Assembly (NCBI RefSeq): GCF_000975135.1 | Contig: NZ_BBRF01000001.1 | Coordinates: 655,591-719,590, forward strand | DNA: 64,000 nt | Origin: Demequina aurantiaca | GTDB lineage: Bacteria; Actinomycetota; Actinomycetes; Actinomycetales; Demequinaceae | Direction of reading: 5' to 3' | Part shown: positions 29,072-36,920 of the stretch, in pieces | Layout of the letters: every line of letters begins with the position of its first letter | How positions within the stretch are numbered: the first letter of the stretch is position 1 | The notes under the pieces: model-generated | Database searches by the model: none | What the model saw: the letters and a program-made list of their open reading frames with translations, nothing else | Told to the model about the DNA's origin: nothing | Made by a program: the position numbers and the translations under genes

Positions 29072-29893
29072 ATGTATATCCAACCACCAACTGACACACT
29101 CGTCGCCCTCAGTCCTGACTGGCACGGGGAGCGCTTTCCCGATGGCCGACCGAGGGTCTCAGATGCCGTCCTCGACGAACTTCGGAACGCCACCGCGGAG
29201 GAGATTTGGACCGTCCTGTGGGATGCGGGCTACGAGCGCCAGTTCGAGGGGAACTGGGAGCGTACGCACCCCGACAAGCGTCTTGTCGGACGAGCCGTGA
29301 CTGCCCAGTTCTTACCGCAGCGCCCCGACCTGGACGCCGTGATGGTCAAGACCGCGAACGATGAGGGCCGCCCCACGCGATCTGAAAACCAAAATTGGCT
29401 AGTAGTCGAGTCACTTGTGGACGGCGATGTGATGGTCGTGGACATCTTCGGCAAGGTCTACGAGGGCACCGTGATTGGCGATCAGCTCGGCACGGCGATC
29501 AACGCTCGCACTAAGGCGGGTGCCGTAATCCACGGCGGCATCCGCGACCTCGAAGGCATATCGCAACTCGAGCACATCAACGTCTACTACCGTGGAACGG
29601 ATCCCACCCCCATTCGCAACGTCACCCTCGCAGGACTAAACATTCCAGTGCGAATTGGCGGCGCCACTGCGATGCCAGGCGACGTGGTCATCGGCACACC
29701 CGCGGGAGTGCTTTTCCTCCCCCCGCACCTGGCGGAACGCGCAGCGCAGGATAGTGCGGAGACGCGGCGACGGGACGAGTTCGCCAAGTTGCGACTCCAG
29801 CAGGGGCGATACTCGACCTCCGACACCGACGTTGAGGTGTGGGCCGAACACGTGGCACGCGACTATCAGGAATGGTGCACGGCCCGCGGTTGA
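29072..29893 (+). CDS. RraA-family protein (HMG-aldolase/oxaloacetate decarboxylase-like)
   Basis: 273 residues. The RraA/HMG-aldolase core is clear: MVVDIFGKVYEGTVIGDQLGT, then AGAVIHGGIRDLEGI with the metal-site Arg-Asp, and VTLAGLNIPVRIGGATAMPGDVVIG. About 60 extra residues at the N-terminus and 45 at the C-terminus make it longer than typical RraA (about 160-230). Family members cleave or decarboxylate 2-keto acids (4-hydroxy-4-methyl-2-oxoglutarate, oxaloacetate) or, as RraA, inhibit RNase E. In a sugar-acid island an aldolase or isomerase role is more likely, but the substrate is unknown. Confidence 0.82.
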   Translation: MYIQPPTDTLVALSPDWHGERFPDGRPRVSDAVLDELRNATAEEIWTVLWDAGYERQFEGNWERTHPDKRLVGRAVTAQFLPQRPDLDAVMVKTANDEGRPTRSENQNWLVVESLVDGDVMVVDIFGKVYEGTVIGDQLGTAINARTKAGAVIHGGIRDLEGISQLEHINVYYRGTDPTPIRNVTLAGLNIPVRIGGATAMPGDVVIGTPAGVLFLPPHLAERAAQDSAETRRRDEFAKLRLQQGRYSTSDTDVEVWAEHVARDYQEWCTARG

Positions 29894-29977
29894 ATCTCCA
29901 ACCCGCGTGACCAACCTCACGCACAGGGCGACCCCACACCACAATCCCCTCAGCAGTAAAGGTGAGAGCATAAGTAG

Positions 29978-31261
29978 GTGCTATCCACCTACTCCGAAAT
30001 CCTGAAGATTCCAGGCGCGAAGGCGTTTGCCTTCGCGGGCCTGCTGGCCCGCCTACCGATCTCGATGTTCAACATTTCGGTCATCCTGATGGTGCAGATT
30101 CAGTACGACAGTTACGAAATGGCCGGGCGCGTGGCGGCCATCGGCGTGCTGGTCTGGGCGCTGCAGACCATCCCCACCGCGCGGCTCACCGACCGCTTTG
30201 GACAAGCCGCCGTCATGTGGCCGCTGACCATCCTGCACGTCACCGGGGCCATCCTCGCAATCTGGACGGCGATGACGCAGGGCCCCGAATGGATGCTGTG
30301 GATCGCCGTGGTGCTCGCGTCGCTCTCCGGCCCCCTGGGTTCGCTGACCCGCGCCCGCTGGTCGCACATCCTGGAGTCCGACGACGACATCCACACGGCC
30401 TTCGCGCTCGAGGGCGTCCTTGACGAGATTCTGTTCATCGGCGGCCCGGCGCTCGCCACCGTTCTCGCGACGGCCATCTATCCACCGCTGGGCATCGTCG
30501 TCTCCGCCACCGCAATGGTGGTGGGCATCGCGATCCTGCTACCCCAACGAAGCACCCAACCCCCAACACGCAAGGAAACTGGCGGCGCGGGGCTCGGAAT
30601 ACGTATCCCGCCGGCGATTATCGCCGTCACGCTGATCGCCCTCGGCATCGGCACCATGTTCGGATCCTTCGACATCTCCACGGTGGCGTTCTCCGACGAG
30701 CAGGGTCACAAGGCCTGGGCCGGGGTGTTGCTCGGCATCGTCTCGGCAGGATCGTTCGTGGGCGGCCTGTTCTACGGTTCCCGCCGATGGAAGACACCGC
30801 TCTGGAAGCGCACCGTCATCGGGGCTCTCTTCCTCGGGCTCGGCTTCACCGCTATCAGCCTCTCGCCCAACCTGATCGTGTTCGCCGTCATCGGTTTCGT
30901 CGCCGGCGCCACTATTGCCCCGTCCCTGACCAACGCGGACACCGTCGTGCAACGCGTGGTCAAGCGCGATCAGATCACCGAAGGTATGGCCTGGGTGCGG
31001 ATCGGCATGGGAGCCGGGGTCGCGCTCGGCGCATGGATCGCCGGGGTGCTGATCGAGCGCGCGGGAGCCCATGCTGGGCTCTACACCTCCGCAGGTGCGG
31101 GTCTCGCGGCGTTCGGCATTGCCGTCCTCACCATCCCCATGTTGCGTCACGGTACCGAGCGACTCGATCACGACCCCCAGGCACAGGATGCCCCCTCGCC
31201 TAACGAGGTGCACGAACTAGACGAATACGTCGAGCAGCCCCCACTGGGCCCCAAGCTCTAG
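29978..31261 (+). CDS. MFS transporter
   Basis: 427 residues with about twelve membrane helices. TARLTDRFGQAAVMWPLTI after TM2 is the MFS loop signature; the central region (LLPQRSTQPPTRKETGG) is the cytoplasmic linker between the two six-helix halves, and the C-terminal 30 residues are acidic and polar. GTG start at 29978, with AAAGGTGAG about 11 bases upstream. It begins 84 bases after the RraA-family gene; GC content has returned to the chromosomal level, so it probably lies outside the uronate island. Substrate unknown. Confidence 0.85.
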   Translation: MLSTYSEILKIPGAKAFAFAGLLARLPISMFNISVILMVQIQYDSYEMAGRVAAIGVLVWALQTIPTARLTDRFGQAAVMWPLTILHVTGAILAIWTAMTQGPEWMLWIAVVLASLSGPLGSLTRARWSHILESDDDIHTAFALEGVLDEILFIGGPALATVLATAIYPPLGIVVSATAMVVGIAILLPQRSTQPPTRKETGGAGLGIRIPPAIIAVTLIALGIGTMFGSFDISTVAFSDEQGHKAWAGVLLGIVSAGSFVGGLFYGSRRWKTPLWKRTVIGALFLGLGFTAISLSPNLIVFAVIGFVAGATIAPSLTNADTVVQRVVKRDQITEGMAWVRIGMGAGVALGAWIAGVLIERAGAHAGLYTSAGAGLAAFGIAVLTIPMLRHGTERLDHDPQAQDAPSPNEVHELDEYVEQPPLGPKL

Positions 31262-31500
31262 CCAATCTAGCCAGCGCAGTGCCATCGGGACGAACGTCCC
31301 GGAACCACGCACGGCCCGCACCGTAGAGTTAACGGGAACGGATCGCCACAACGTCGTTGCACCGTAGATCTGGTGGTCACATTCATCGTTGCGTTGGCGG
31401 TGGTCACCCGACCCTGTCCGGGCCCGGTTACATCCCTCAGCACTACTGTTGCCGGGTTCGGATATCGGGCCGCGGCACAGGAGAAATCACATCGCTGGCC

Positions 31501-31506
31501 TAGGCT
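31501..31506 (+). promoter_or_regulatory. -10 hexamer TAGGCT, leaderless promoter of VanZ/RDD gene
   Basis: TAGGCT, 7 bases, ATG at 31514. This rules against the longer open frame beginning at 31373. The rest of the 252-base gap before it holds only a short 6-bp hairpin (31286-31301), a weak candidate terminator for the MFS gene. Confidence 0.5.
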
Positions 31507-31513
31507 CGGCTAC

Positions 31514-32650
31514 ATGGATCAGTACCGCGTCAACGCGATCGTCACCGTGTTTGCCACCGGCGCACTCATCCCCCTCGCGATGCTGCCGATCCTCGCGCGC
31601 GTGGTGCGACGCTACGGACGCCTGCGCGGATGGCCCATGATCTCCGCGCTGGGATTGCTGGGTTCGGCGGTCGCACTGGGGACGTTCACCGTCTTCCCGT
31701 TGCCGCGGCCGAGTTCCGTCGAGTGCCCATCGCCCAACCTGCGCGACTACTGGCAAACCGACCTGTTCGCGTCCATCAAACCCATCGCCAGCCAAGCCGC
31801 GGTGATTGGCTGGGAGGCGACGAGCACCTCCGCAATATTCCTCCAGGTCGCGTTCAACGTGCTGCTCTTTGTCCCGTTCGCCTTCTTCCTGCATCAGGTC
31901 ACTCGCTGGAATGGGCTCGGTGTCATCGTCGCCGCGTTCCTGACCTCCGGACTCATCGAAGCGACTCAGGGCACGGGCTTCTGGGGCATCTACCCCTGCC
32001 CGTATCGCCTGCTTGACGTGGACGACGTCGTGGCCAACACCATCGGCGGCGTAGTCGGGGTGGTCATCTCGTACATCGCCATCGGCATCCTGCCCTTCAC
32101 CACGCCCAAGAAGGTCCCGGACCTGGACCCGCCGTCACTGGGTCGGCGCACGCTGGCAGGATTCATTGATCTGGCGCTGATCGCGGTACTCGCGGTGGCG
32201 GCGCAGGGCGTCCAGGCGTTCTCTGTAGCGCTGACCGACGGGCGCGAGGCCGCGGAGGATCTGCTCGCCTCCGGCAAGATCCCCCTCGTCATCGTGCTGG
32301 TCGCGGCGCTCGCGATCGCGTGGCTATTCCCGGCACTGCGTCGAGACCGGGCCACCCCGGGCCAGGTCACCGTCAACATTGCACCCGCGCGCCTCAACTC
32401 GCCGCGACGGCATGCAGCGCTGTGGCAGGTCACCGTGAGATTTGCAGTGCGATGGCTGCCGATGGCACTCCTGCCGTTCATCTACGTCCTCGTGGTGCCC
32501 ATGATCGAGTTCGCGTGCGCCGTGGTGCGGCGCGACAACCGGACCGTGTCCGAGCTCGCCTCGGTCACCCTCACCCGCACCAGGCCCGCCATCCGGGCGG
32601 ACCAGCACATGGCCGCGTCCGAGACCCAGGTGCTGCCCCGCGTCGAGTGA
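31514..32650 (+). CDS. VanZ-like / RDD-domain membrane protein
   Basis: 378 residues with seven to eight membrane helices. The N-terminal half is VanZ-like: FNVLLFVPFAFFLHQ and LIEATQGTGFWGIYPCPYRL followed by DVDDVVANTIGG, the conserved Glu, Gln, Asp and Asn pattern of the family. The second half starts with RRTLAGFIDLALI, the Arg/Asp signature of RDD domains, and ends with a polar tail. VanZ gives low-level teicoplanin resistance in enterococci by an unknown mechanism; RDD domains are of unknown or ion-exchange function. VanZ-RDD fusions recur in actinobacteria. Confidence 0.8.
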   Translation: MDQYRVNAIVTVFATGALIPLAMLPILARVVRRYGRLRGWPMISALGLLGSAVALGTFTVFPLPRPSSVECPSPNLRDYWQTDLFASIKPIASQAAVIGWEATSTSAIFLQVAFNVLLFVPFAFFLHQVTRWNGLGVIVAAFLTSGLIEATQGTGFWGIYPCPYRLLDVDDVVANTIGGVVGVVISYIAIGILPFTTPKKVPDLDPPSLGRRTLAGFIDLALIAVLAVAAQGVQAFSVALTDGREAAEDLLASGKIPLVIVLVAALAIAWLFPALRRDRATPGQVTVNIAPARLNSPRRHAALWQVTVRFAVRWLPMALLPFIYVLVVPMIEFACAVVRRDNRTVSELASVTLTRTRPAIRADQHMAASETQVLPRVE

Positions 32651-32671
32651 CGGGTGCTTGGAGGTCACGAC

Positions 32672-32815
32672 ATGAGTGAGCACGAGCCCGTTCCAGGCGT
32701 GGCTATCAGCCACCACGGCATCATTTCCCGCGGGGTGATTGCTCACAATGACTGTGCGCCGTGCCCGCCACCATCTTCCTGGATGAGGGATCTCGCGGCC
32801 GTCAATGCCCCCTAG
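32672..32815 (+). CDS. Possible 47-residue small protein with strong ribosome-binding site
   Basis: ATG at 32672 preceded at 7 bases by GGAGG and followed by 47 codons ending TAG at 32813-32815. The peptide contains four His and a Cys-X2-Cys (HNDCAPCPPP). It resembles nothing I recognise. The stop codon lies inside the TAGGCT -10 hexamer of the next gene. The excellent Shine-Dalgarno is the only positive sign; the region could equally be non-coding. Confidence 0.3.
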   Translation: MSEHEPVPGVAISHHGIISRGVIAHNDCAPCPPPSSWMRDLAAVNAP

Positions 32816-32818
32816 GCT
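32813..32818 (+). promoter_or_regulatory. -10 hexamer TAGGCT, leaderless promoter of ATP-grasp gene
   Basis: TAGGCT, then GGCGGC, then ATG at 32825. Confidence 0.5.
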
Positions 32819-32824
32819 GGCGGC

Positions 32825-33676
32825 ATGACTGCTCGCATCGCCCTTGTGACCACCGTCGACCTGCCCGTGCCCGATGCCGACGAGACCATGCTGCTTCCTC
32901 ACCTTCCCGAGGCGGAGTTGGTGTGCTGGGACGACCCGAACGTGGACTGGTCCACGTACGACGCCGTCATCCTGCGCTCGACGTGGAATTATCACGACAA
33001 CCTGGACGCGTTCCTGCAGTGGGCCGAGCGCGTCTCTCGCGTTTCTACGTTGCACAATCCCCTCGAGACCATCGAGTGGAACACGGATAAGCGCTACCTT
33101 GCGGACCTGGCTGAGCGCGGATTTCCGGTGGTCCCCACCACGTTTGTGGATCCAGGGCAGCCCGTGCCTGACGACGTGGTGGTACCCCTCGACGCCCACC
33201 TCGTGGTCAAGCCGTCGGTAGGCGCCGGCTCCAACGGGGCCAAGCTCTTTCACGGCGACGAGGCCGCGGCCCGCGCACACCTTGAGGCTCTCCATGCCAG
33301 CGGTAAGACGGCGATGATCCAGCCGTACCTCGCCCAGATCGACGAGGTGGGCGAGACCGCGCTGATGTACGTGGGCGGACAGTTCTCTCACGCCGCACGC
33401 AAGGCGGCGATCCTGTCGCGAGACATGTCCTGGGAGACCGGAATCTATGCCGACGAGAAAGTGGTGGGCACGCATGCCTCCACTGCGGAACGCGAACTCG
33501 CGGACGCCATCGTCGCGTCGCTACCCCCGCTCGCCTATACGCGTGTCGACCTGTTACCAACGCCGGACGGACCAGTGGTTCTCGAACTCGAACTAACCGA
33601 GCCCAGCCTGTTCCTGGGGCTGAGCGAGGGTGCGCCGGAGCGTGCCGCCGCGGCCTTCCGCGCTCTGCTGTCCTAG
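32825..33676 (+). CDS. ATP-grasp domain protein (RimK/glutathione synthetase-like)
   Basis: 283 residues. A pre-ATP-grasp N-terminal domain (RIALVTTVDLPVPDADET) is followed by the ATP-grasp fold: VVKPSVGAGSNGAKLF near residue 128, MIQPYLAQIDEVGETALMYVGG near 160 and the Mg-binding strand VDLLPTPDGPVVLELELTEPS near 240. ATP-grasp ligases join a carboxylate to an amine or thiol. Close relatives in actinobacteria are annotated only by domain; the substrate is unknown. The stop codon shares the palindrome CTAG with the stop of the convergent acetyltransferase gene. Confidence 0.85.
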   Translation: MTARIALVTTVDLPVPDADETMLLPHLPEAELVCWDDPNVDWSTYDAVILRSTWNYHDNLDAFLQWAERVSRVSTLHNPLETIEWNTDKRYLADLAERGFPVVPTTFVDPGQPVPDDVVVPLDAHLVVKPSVGAGSNGAKLFHGDEAAARAHLEALHASGKTAMIQPYLAQIDEVGETALMYVGGQFSHAARKAAILSRDMSWETGIYADEKVVGTHASTAERELADAIVASLPPLAYTRVDLLPTPDGPVVLELELTEPSLFLGLSEGAPERAAAAFRALLS

Positions 33677-34314
33677 TCCACCAGGCGAAAGTCCACCCGC
33701 GTCTGGTAGATCAGGTGGCCGTCCATGATCTCGCGGCGTTGAACTGCGGAGCGCGTCCACCCCTGGCGCTGGAAGAACGTGAAGGCTGGCTCGTTGCCGT
33801 CAACGACCCACGCCCGCACCTCGTCACACCCGCTCGCCAACAGGCGCTTGATCGCGACACGCGTGAGCTTGCGACCGATTCCTTCGCGCCAATGCAACGA
33901 CGACACATACAACACGGCCAACTCGCCGATGCGGCGGGGACCGGGCCCCTGGGCGTCGCCATCGCCGTCTGAACCCTCTCCATCGGAATCCACAGTGGCG
34001 GGTGCGGTGACGGCTCGGCGTGCCCCGGCATCGGCCGCTGGGTTGTCGGTGTTGGGCACGCCCGCGTTGGCGAAGCCAACAATGACGCCTTGAAGTTCGG
34101 CGACCAGGCGCACGGCCCCGGGTGGGGTGGGTGCCGCGAGCGCGGTGGCGAGCTGCTTGTGTCGCTCGCCCACGGAAATCCCGGCGAGAAGCTCAGCCGG
34201 CATCAAATCCTCGTACGCGGCGAGCCACGAGTCGACCAACACCTCGGCAATCCCCCGAGCATCGGCGACTGTGGCGTCGCGCACCACCACTTTGGGCCGT
34301 CTAAACAAGTTCAT
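33673..34314 (-). CDS. GNAT-family N-acetyltransferase with acidic insertion
   Basis: 213 residues. VRDATVADARGIAEVLVDSW begins the GNAT fold; the acetyl-CoA loop is WREGIGRKLTRVAIKRL near residue 150 and VDGNEPAFTFFQRQGW closes the fold, typical of the RimI-like branch. Between strands 3 and 4 there is a 25-residue acidic low-complexity insertion (SDGEGSDGDGD). The longer frame to 34386 is rejected because TACCCT lies 6 bases before the ATG at 34314. Substrate unknown. Confidence 0.85.
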   Translation of the reverse strand: MNLFRRPKVVVRDATVADARGIAEVLVDSWLAAYEDLMPAELLAGISVGERHKQLATALAAPTPPGAVRLVAELQGVIVGFANAGVPNTDNPAADAGARRAVTAPATVDSDGEGSDGDGDAQGPGPRRIGELAVLYVSSLHWREGIGRKLTRVAIKRLLASGCDEVRAWVVDGNEPAFTFFQRQGWTRSAVQRREIMDGHLIYQTRVDFRLVD

Positions 34315-34320
34315 CGTCCC

Positions 34321-34326
34321 AGGGTA
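34321..34326 (-). promoter_or_regulatory. -10 hexamer TACCCT, leaderless promoter of GNAT gene
   Basis: TACCCT, then GGGACG, then ATG at 34314 on the minus strand; decides the start. Confidence 0.45.
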
Positions 34327-34439
34327 CGGCGCGGTTGCTTGACCGGCACGGCGCCGTGCCAGCACTCTAGGGGTACACGGACTCATCCGTGTGGATCGCC
34401 GACTGTTGCGTCACATGCGACTCAAGCCAAGGGACCGAG

Positions 34440-34931
34440 ATGATCCACCTCACCATTGAGGTATCCGAGGAGCCACCGCAGATCGTCATGACCGAGCGGA
34501 TGCCCTACCCCCGGGACAAGGTATGGCTGGTTCACACGGAGGCGTTGTACCTCAAGGAGTGGTGGGCACCCACGGGCTATGAGAACACCTGGGTGGACAC
34601 CAACCCCGAGCCCGGCGGCACCTGGCGGGTGGTTCAACGCGACCCTGAGGGCAACGAGTTCAGTTTCTACGGCCACTACACCGAGGTCGAACGCCATAAG
34701 CGCATGGTGCAGTCGCGCACGTCGGAGATCTTTCCCGATGCTGGCATGCAGATCACTCTCGAATTCTCGGAGATTCCCGGCGGCACGCAGATCGTCACGA
34801 CCCAGGATTTCCTGACCGAGCGCAACCTGCAGGGCTACTTGCAACTCGGCGGCCTGGAACGCGATCGTGAGGCAAGTGCGCGCCTCGACGCGCTGCTCGG
34901 GCAAATGATGCCCCGCGACGATCGTCGGTAG
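34440..34931 (+). CDS. SRPBCC (AHSA1/START-like) domain protein
   Basis: 163 residues. MTERMPYPRDKVWLVHTEAL, LKEWWAPTGYENTWVDTNPE and GGTWRVV are the helix and strands of the AHSA1-like SRPBCC fold, a hydrophobic cavity that binds ligands or, in Aha1 proteins, Hsp90. The frame is open further upstream but AAGGGA 5 bases before the ATG at 34440 and the family N-terminus favour this start. No partner is suggested by the neighbours. Confidence 0.8.
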   Translation: MIHLTIEVSEEPPQIVMTERMPYPRDKVWLVHTEALYLKEWWAPTGYENTWVDTNPEPGGTWRVVQRDPEGNEFSFYGHYTEVERHKRMVQSRTSEIFPDAGMQITLEFSEIPGGTQIVTTQDFLTERNLQGYLQLGGLERDREASARLDALLGQMMPRDDRR

Positions 34932-34947
34932 CCACACACCTACGGGG

Positions 34948-34953
34948 TAGGGT
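34948..34953 (+). promoter_or_regulatory. -10 hexamer TAGGGT, leaderless promoter
   Basis: TAGGGT, then CGGCCC, then ATG at 34960. Confidence 0.45.
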
Positions 34954-34959
34954 CGGCCC

Positions 34960-35343
34960 ATGAACGAGACCCAGCGTGCGAGCGAATATGTCGGCATCTA
35001 CGATGCCGACGGTGGGGTCCGCGGCGAGCTCACCTACGTCGTGGGTCACCTCATCGGAACCAAGCACTGTGCGCTGTGCGACATCACGCACTCACCCATT
35101 CGCCGCAAACCCGAGTGGAAGGCGATGGTCGCGCGCCTCGGCGTCCCATTCCGCCTGCTGCACCGCAACGAGATGCCCGCAGATATCGCGGCCGCGGTCG
35201 CCGGTCGCGAACTCGCGATCGTTCTCGCCAAGGTGGATGGCAGGTGGGTCGAGGCATTGAGCTCGCAGCAATTGGAGGCCGTTCATGGTGACGTCCCCGC
35301 GCTCGAGGCGGCACTGCGCGCGAGCGTCAGCCCCGCGGGATGA
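34960..35343 (+). CDS. Conserved-looking hypothetical protein with Cys-X2-Cys
   Basis: 127 residues, soluble. It opens YVGIYDADGGVRGELTYVVGHL, followed by GTKHCALCDITHSPIRRKPEWK near residue 33, then an alpha/beta region (LGVPFRLLHRNEMP, LAIVLAKVDGRWVEALSSQQ). The CALC with flanking His may be a redox or metal site. I recognise similar hypothetical proteins in other bacteria but no function. Monocistronic with a leaderless-type start; converges with the ABM-domain gene, 3 bases between stops. Confidence 0.65.
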   Translation: MNETQRASEYVGIYDADGGVRGELTYVVGHLIGTKHCALCDITHSPIRRKPEWKAMVARLGVPFRLLHRNEMPADIAAAVAGRELAIVLAKVDGRWVEALSSQQLEAVHGDVPALEAALRASVSPAG

Positions 35344-35346
35344 TTC

Positions 35347-35631
35347 CTAACGGACTGACACCGGCGCAGTCTCGACCCGGGTGCCGAAACCCAGAATCAC
35401 CGGCTTGGCGGCGGCTATCGCGGCCTTGACGTGATCCAACTCCAGGGACGCCGCGTGCGCCTCCTTGCTCTCCCACACCTCGGTGACCCAGACCAGGCTC
35501 GGGTCCTCGGCATCGGCCGCGACGACGTAGCTGAGGCAACCGGGGAGATCCGCCGATGCGTCCGCAAGCGCGCTGAGCAGGACGCCCCGGTTTTCCGGTA
35601 GTACCAACATGCTTCCCATAAGCCCGTACAT
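35347..35631 (-). CDS. Antibiotic biosynthesis monooxygenase (ABM) domain protein
   Basis: 94 residues, the size of a single ABM ferredoxin-like domain. PGCLSYVVAADAEDPSLVWVTEVWESKEAHAASL is the typical core, with the Trp-Glu pair on strand 3. The family includes small quinol monooxygenases and heme-degrading enzymes as well as many uncharacterised members; no heme ligand can be named here. GGAGG 6 bases before the ATG at 35631 picks this start over a longer upstream frame. Confidence 0.85.
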   Translation of the reverse strand: MYGLMGSMLVLPENRGVLLSALADASADLPGCLSYVVAADAEDPSLVWVTEVWESKEAHAASLELDHVKAAIAAAKPVILGFGTRVETAPVSVR

Positions 35632-35728
35632 GAATGCCTCCGTCGTAGGTGTGCAACGCTGCCTCCACGATAGCGAGCGCTGGAACTGGGGTTGGCCGCG
35701 CGCCGCAGCCAAGTGCCACACTGGAGGT

Positions 35729-36904
35729 ATGACTGTGCCTGCCTCGCCCCGACCCAATCCGCTCACCGTTCCCACGCTCGACGCATTGAAGGCGCGCACC
35801 AGCGCCAAGTGGGGGCGCTTTGAGCCGGACGTGCTGCCGCTCTACGTGGCGGAGATGGACGTTGAGTTCGCGCCTGCCGTTCGCGACGCCCTCGCCAGGG
35901 CCGTCGCCACCGGCGACGTGGGCTACCGCACCGGCACCGCGTACGAGGAATCACTCGTGAGCTTCGCTGCCGAGCGCTGGGACTGGCCCACGCTGGCAGT
36001 CGAACACATTGTCGCCGTGCCCGACGTCATCACCGGCTACACGGACGCCATCACGCTGGTGACCGACCCGGGCGACGCGGTCATCATCAACCCACCCGCG
36101 TACCCGCCGTTTTTCTCGTTCGTCAAGGGTGCTGGTCGCCGCATCGAGGAGTCCCCACTGGGCGCGGACTTCCGGATCGACCTCGAGTCGCTGGAGGCCG
36201 CCTTTCAGCGCGCCACCACCGGCGGGCGTCCGGCGGCGTACCTGCTGTGCAACCCGCACAACCCCACGGGCACACTGCACACGCGCGCCGAGCTCGAGGC
36301 CGTCGCGGCTCTCGCGGCTCGCTACGGCGTGCGGGTGGTCGCCGACGAGATCCACGCACCGTTGGTCTACACCGACGCTTCCTATACGCCGTACTTGTCC
36401 GTCGCAGGCGAGCGGGCCGATGCCTTCTCGCTGATGTCCGCCTCCAAGGCCTGGAATCTCGCGGGGGTTCCGGCCGCGCTGCTGATCGCAGGCACCGACT
36501 CGACTGGGGACCTGGCTCGCTACGTGTCGGTCCCGCGCCACGGTCCCAGCCAGCTGGGTGCGCTCGCTCAGACCGCGGCCTACACCCAGGGTGGTCCGTG
36601 GCTCGATGACCTCGTCGCGGGACTGGATGCGAACCGTCACCTCCTGAAAGCACTGCTCGCGGAGAAGCTACCCAAGGCGGGGTTCACGTGGCCGGAGTCG
36701 ACCTACCTCTCATGGGTCGACCTCAGCGCGTACGACCTTGCCGGCGAGGACCCTTCCGAATTCTTGCACCGCGAGGCTCGCGTGATGCTCAACTCGGGGC
36801 CCACGTTCGGCACGGGCGGGGCGGGCCATGTGCGCATCAACTTCGCGACATCGCCGGCCATCCTGACCGAGGCGATTGACCGCATCGCTCACGTGGTGGG
36901 CTGA
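35729..36904 (+). CDS. MalY/PatB-type PLP-dependent aminotransferase, probable cystathionine beta-lyase
   Basis: 391 residues, fold-type I PLP enzyme. Cofactor contacts: NPHNPTGTLHTRAEL near 178, VVADEIHAPLVY near 205, and the Schiff-base Lys in SLMSASKAWNLAGVPAA near residue 243; the C-terminal Arg is in GHVRINFATSP. The MalY/PatB subclass cleaves cystathionine to homocysteine, pyruvate and ammonia, giving methionine precursors. The frame is open from 35609, but the ATG at 35729 gives family length and has CACACT at 6 bases and GGAGG just before it. Confidence 0.9.
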   Translation: MTVPASPRPNPLTVPTLDALKARTSAKWGRFEPDVLPLYVAEMDVEFAPAVRDALARAVATGDVGYRTGTAYEESLVSFAAERWDWPTLAVEHIVAVPDVITGYTDAITLVTDPGDAVIINPPAYPPFFSFVKGAGRRIEESPLGADFRIDLESLEAAFQRATTGGRPAAYLLCNPHNPTGTLHTRAELEAVAALAARYGVRVVADEIHAPLVYTDASYTPYLSVAGERADAFSLMSASKAWNLAGVPAALLIAGTDSTGDLARYVSVPRHGPSQLGALAQTAAYTQGGPWLDDLVAGLDANRHLLKALLAEKLPKAGFTWPESTYLSWVDLSAYDLAGEDPSEFLHREARVMLNSGPTFGTGGAGHVRINFATSPAILTEAIDRIAHVVG

Positions 36905-36908
36905 GTGC

Positions 36909-36914
36909 CATAAT
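36909..36914 (+). promoter_or_regulatory. -10 hexamer CATAAT, leaderless promoter
   Basis: CATAAT, then CGACCC, then ATG at 36921. One of the few sites in the window close to the classical TATAAT. Confidence 0.45.
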
Positions 36915-36920
36915 CGACCC

